Shown: positions 63,820-64,000 of the stretch, one piece after another
How the letters are laid out: each line of letters begins with the position of its first letter
Numbering within the stretch: position 1 is the first letter of the stretch
Assembly: GCF_000143145.1 (NCBI RefSeq)
Contig: NC_014313.1
Span: forward strand, 2,852,001 to 2,916,000
Source of the DNA: Hyphomicrobium denitrificans ATCC 51888
GTDB taxonomy: Bacteria > Pseudomonadota > Alphaproteobacteria > Rhizobiales > Hyphomicrobiaceae
DNA: 64,000 nucleotides
Direction of reading: 5' to 3'
The notes under the pieces: generated by a model
Told to the model about the DNA's origin: nothing
The model's database searches: none
What the model saw: the letters and a program-made list of their open reading frames with translations, nothing else
Translations under genes and position numbers: made by a program

Positions 63820-64000
63820 ATGCGGATTTTCAAGTTAGGCTTCGCGGCCGCGGTTATGGCGTGCGCCCTTTCGGCGATGGCTCAGGCGGCCGATTGCACC
63901 AGGGTTGCAGCCATTGGCGATAACGTCACCCACGATTTGGCGGTGCTGTTCTCCACAAACGCGCTCAAGAATACAATCGCCGGGCGAGGGCTTATAGGGA
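63820..64000 (+). CDS. Start of a secreted protein (3' end outside window)
   Basis: 60 codons visible from an ATG preceded by a GGGGGG-rich ribosome site. A clear signal peptide (about 1-23, MAQAA) is followed by a mature start with one Cys (DCTRVAAIGD). Too little is visible for a family. The upstream 235 bases hold A/T-rich promoter-like sequence and no gene. Confidence 0.7.
   Translation, partial: MRIFKLGFAAAVMACALSAMAQAADCTRVAAIGDNVTHDLAVLFSTNALKNTIAGRGLIG

Noticed and set aside
1..64000. tRNA, rRNA, CRISPR arrays, integrases, transposases, prophage genes
   Set aside because: None found on either strand by reading; the window appears to be ordinary chromosome with one operon of special interest.

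Overview
The window looks like chromosomal DNA of an alphaproteobacterium of the order Hyphomicrobiales, probably a Hyphomicrobium-like organism; the taxonomy is inference. Supporting signs are the high GC content, the phaB-phaA / phaR layout, an Omp25-type barrel protein, a Zur-znuCB operon, a single-chain gcvP behind a tandem glycine riboswitch, a fused urease gamma-beta subunit and bactofilin. No rRNA, tRNA, CRISPR array, prophage or insertion sequence was seen. The two edge genes are incomplete.

Layout. 1-4.1 kb: a proline/glutamine-rich protein, then the polyhydroxybutyrate genes phaB-phaA (minus) and phaR (plus). 4.2-15.5 kb: an EAL-type c-di-GMP protein with a degenerate GGDEF motif, rpmF, mtgA, a prenyl synthase, an outer-membrane barrel protein, a flavin monooxygenase, ispG, and zinc uptake (zur-znuC-znuB). 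15.6-24 kb: a 1,112-residue membrane coiled-coil protein that I do not recognise, an FAH-family enzyme, a dienelactone hydrolase, small proteins, bactofilin, and a divergent LysR/SDR pair. 24-28.8 kb: gcvT-gcvH-gcvP under a tandem glycine riboswitch. 28.8-35.8 kb: a SET-domain protein, a frameshifted tail of a TonB-dependent receptor in front of a heme oxygenase, a chemoreceptor, and a PepSY-linked two-component system. 35.8-37.7 kb: an ATP-grasp / acetyltransferase pair.

37.8-52.1 kb, all on the minus strand, is the most interesting part. In transcription order it reads amiC-like sensor, amiR-like ANTAR antiterminator, a leader with a strong intrinsic terminator and possible ANTAR hairpins, urtABCDE (urea ABC importer), ureE, ureF, fused ureAB, ureC, ureG, ureD, ureJ, a porin, and an isochorismatase-fold hydrolase. 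Almost every junction overlaps or is very short. The arrangement predicts that urea or a short amide bound by the AmiC-like protein frees the AmiR-like protein to read through the leader terminator, so that uptake and hydrolysis of urea are switched on together.

52.2-59.5 kb is a metal-efflux locus: a two-component system diverging from czcB/czcA-type RND genes and small accessory genes, with a perfect 15-bp inverted repeat built of 11-bp-phased half-sites in the shared promoter. 59.7-64 kb holds a flavin/heme reductase, an SDR and Rrf2 regulator transcribed divergently, a RibD-C-type reductase and the start of a secreted protein.
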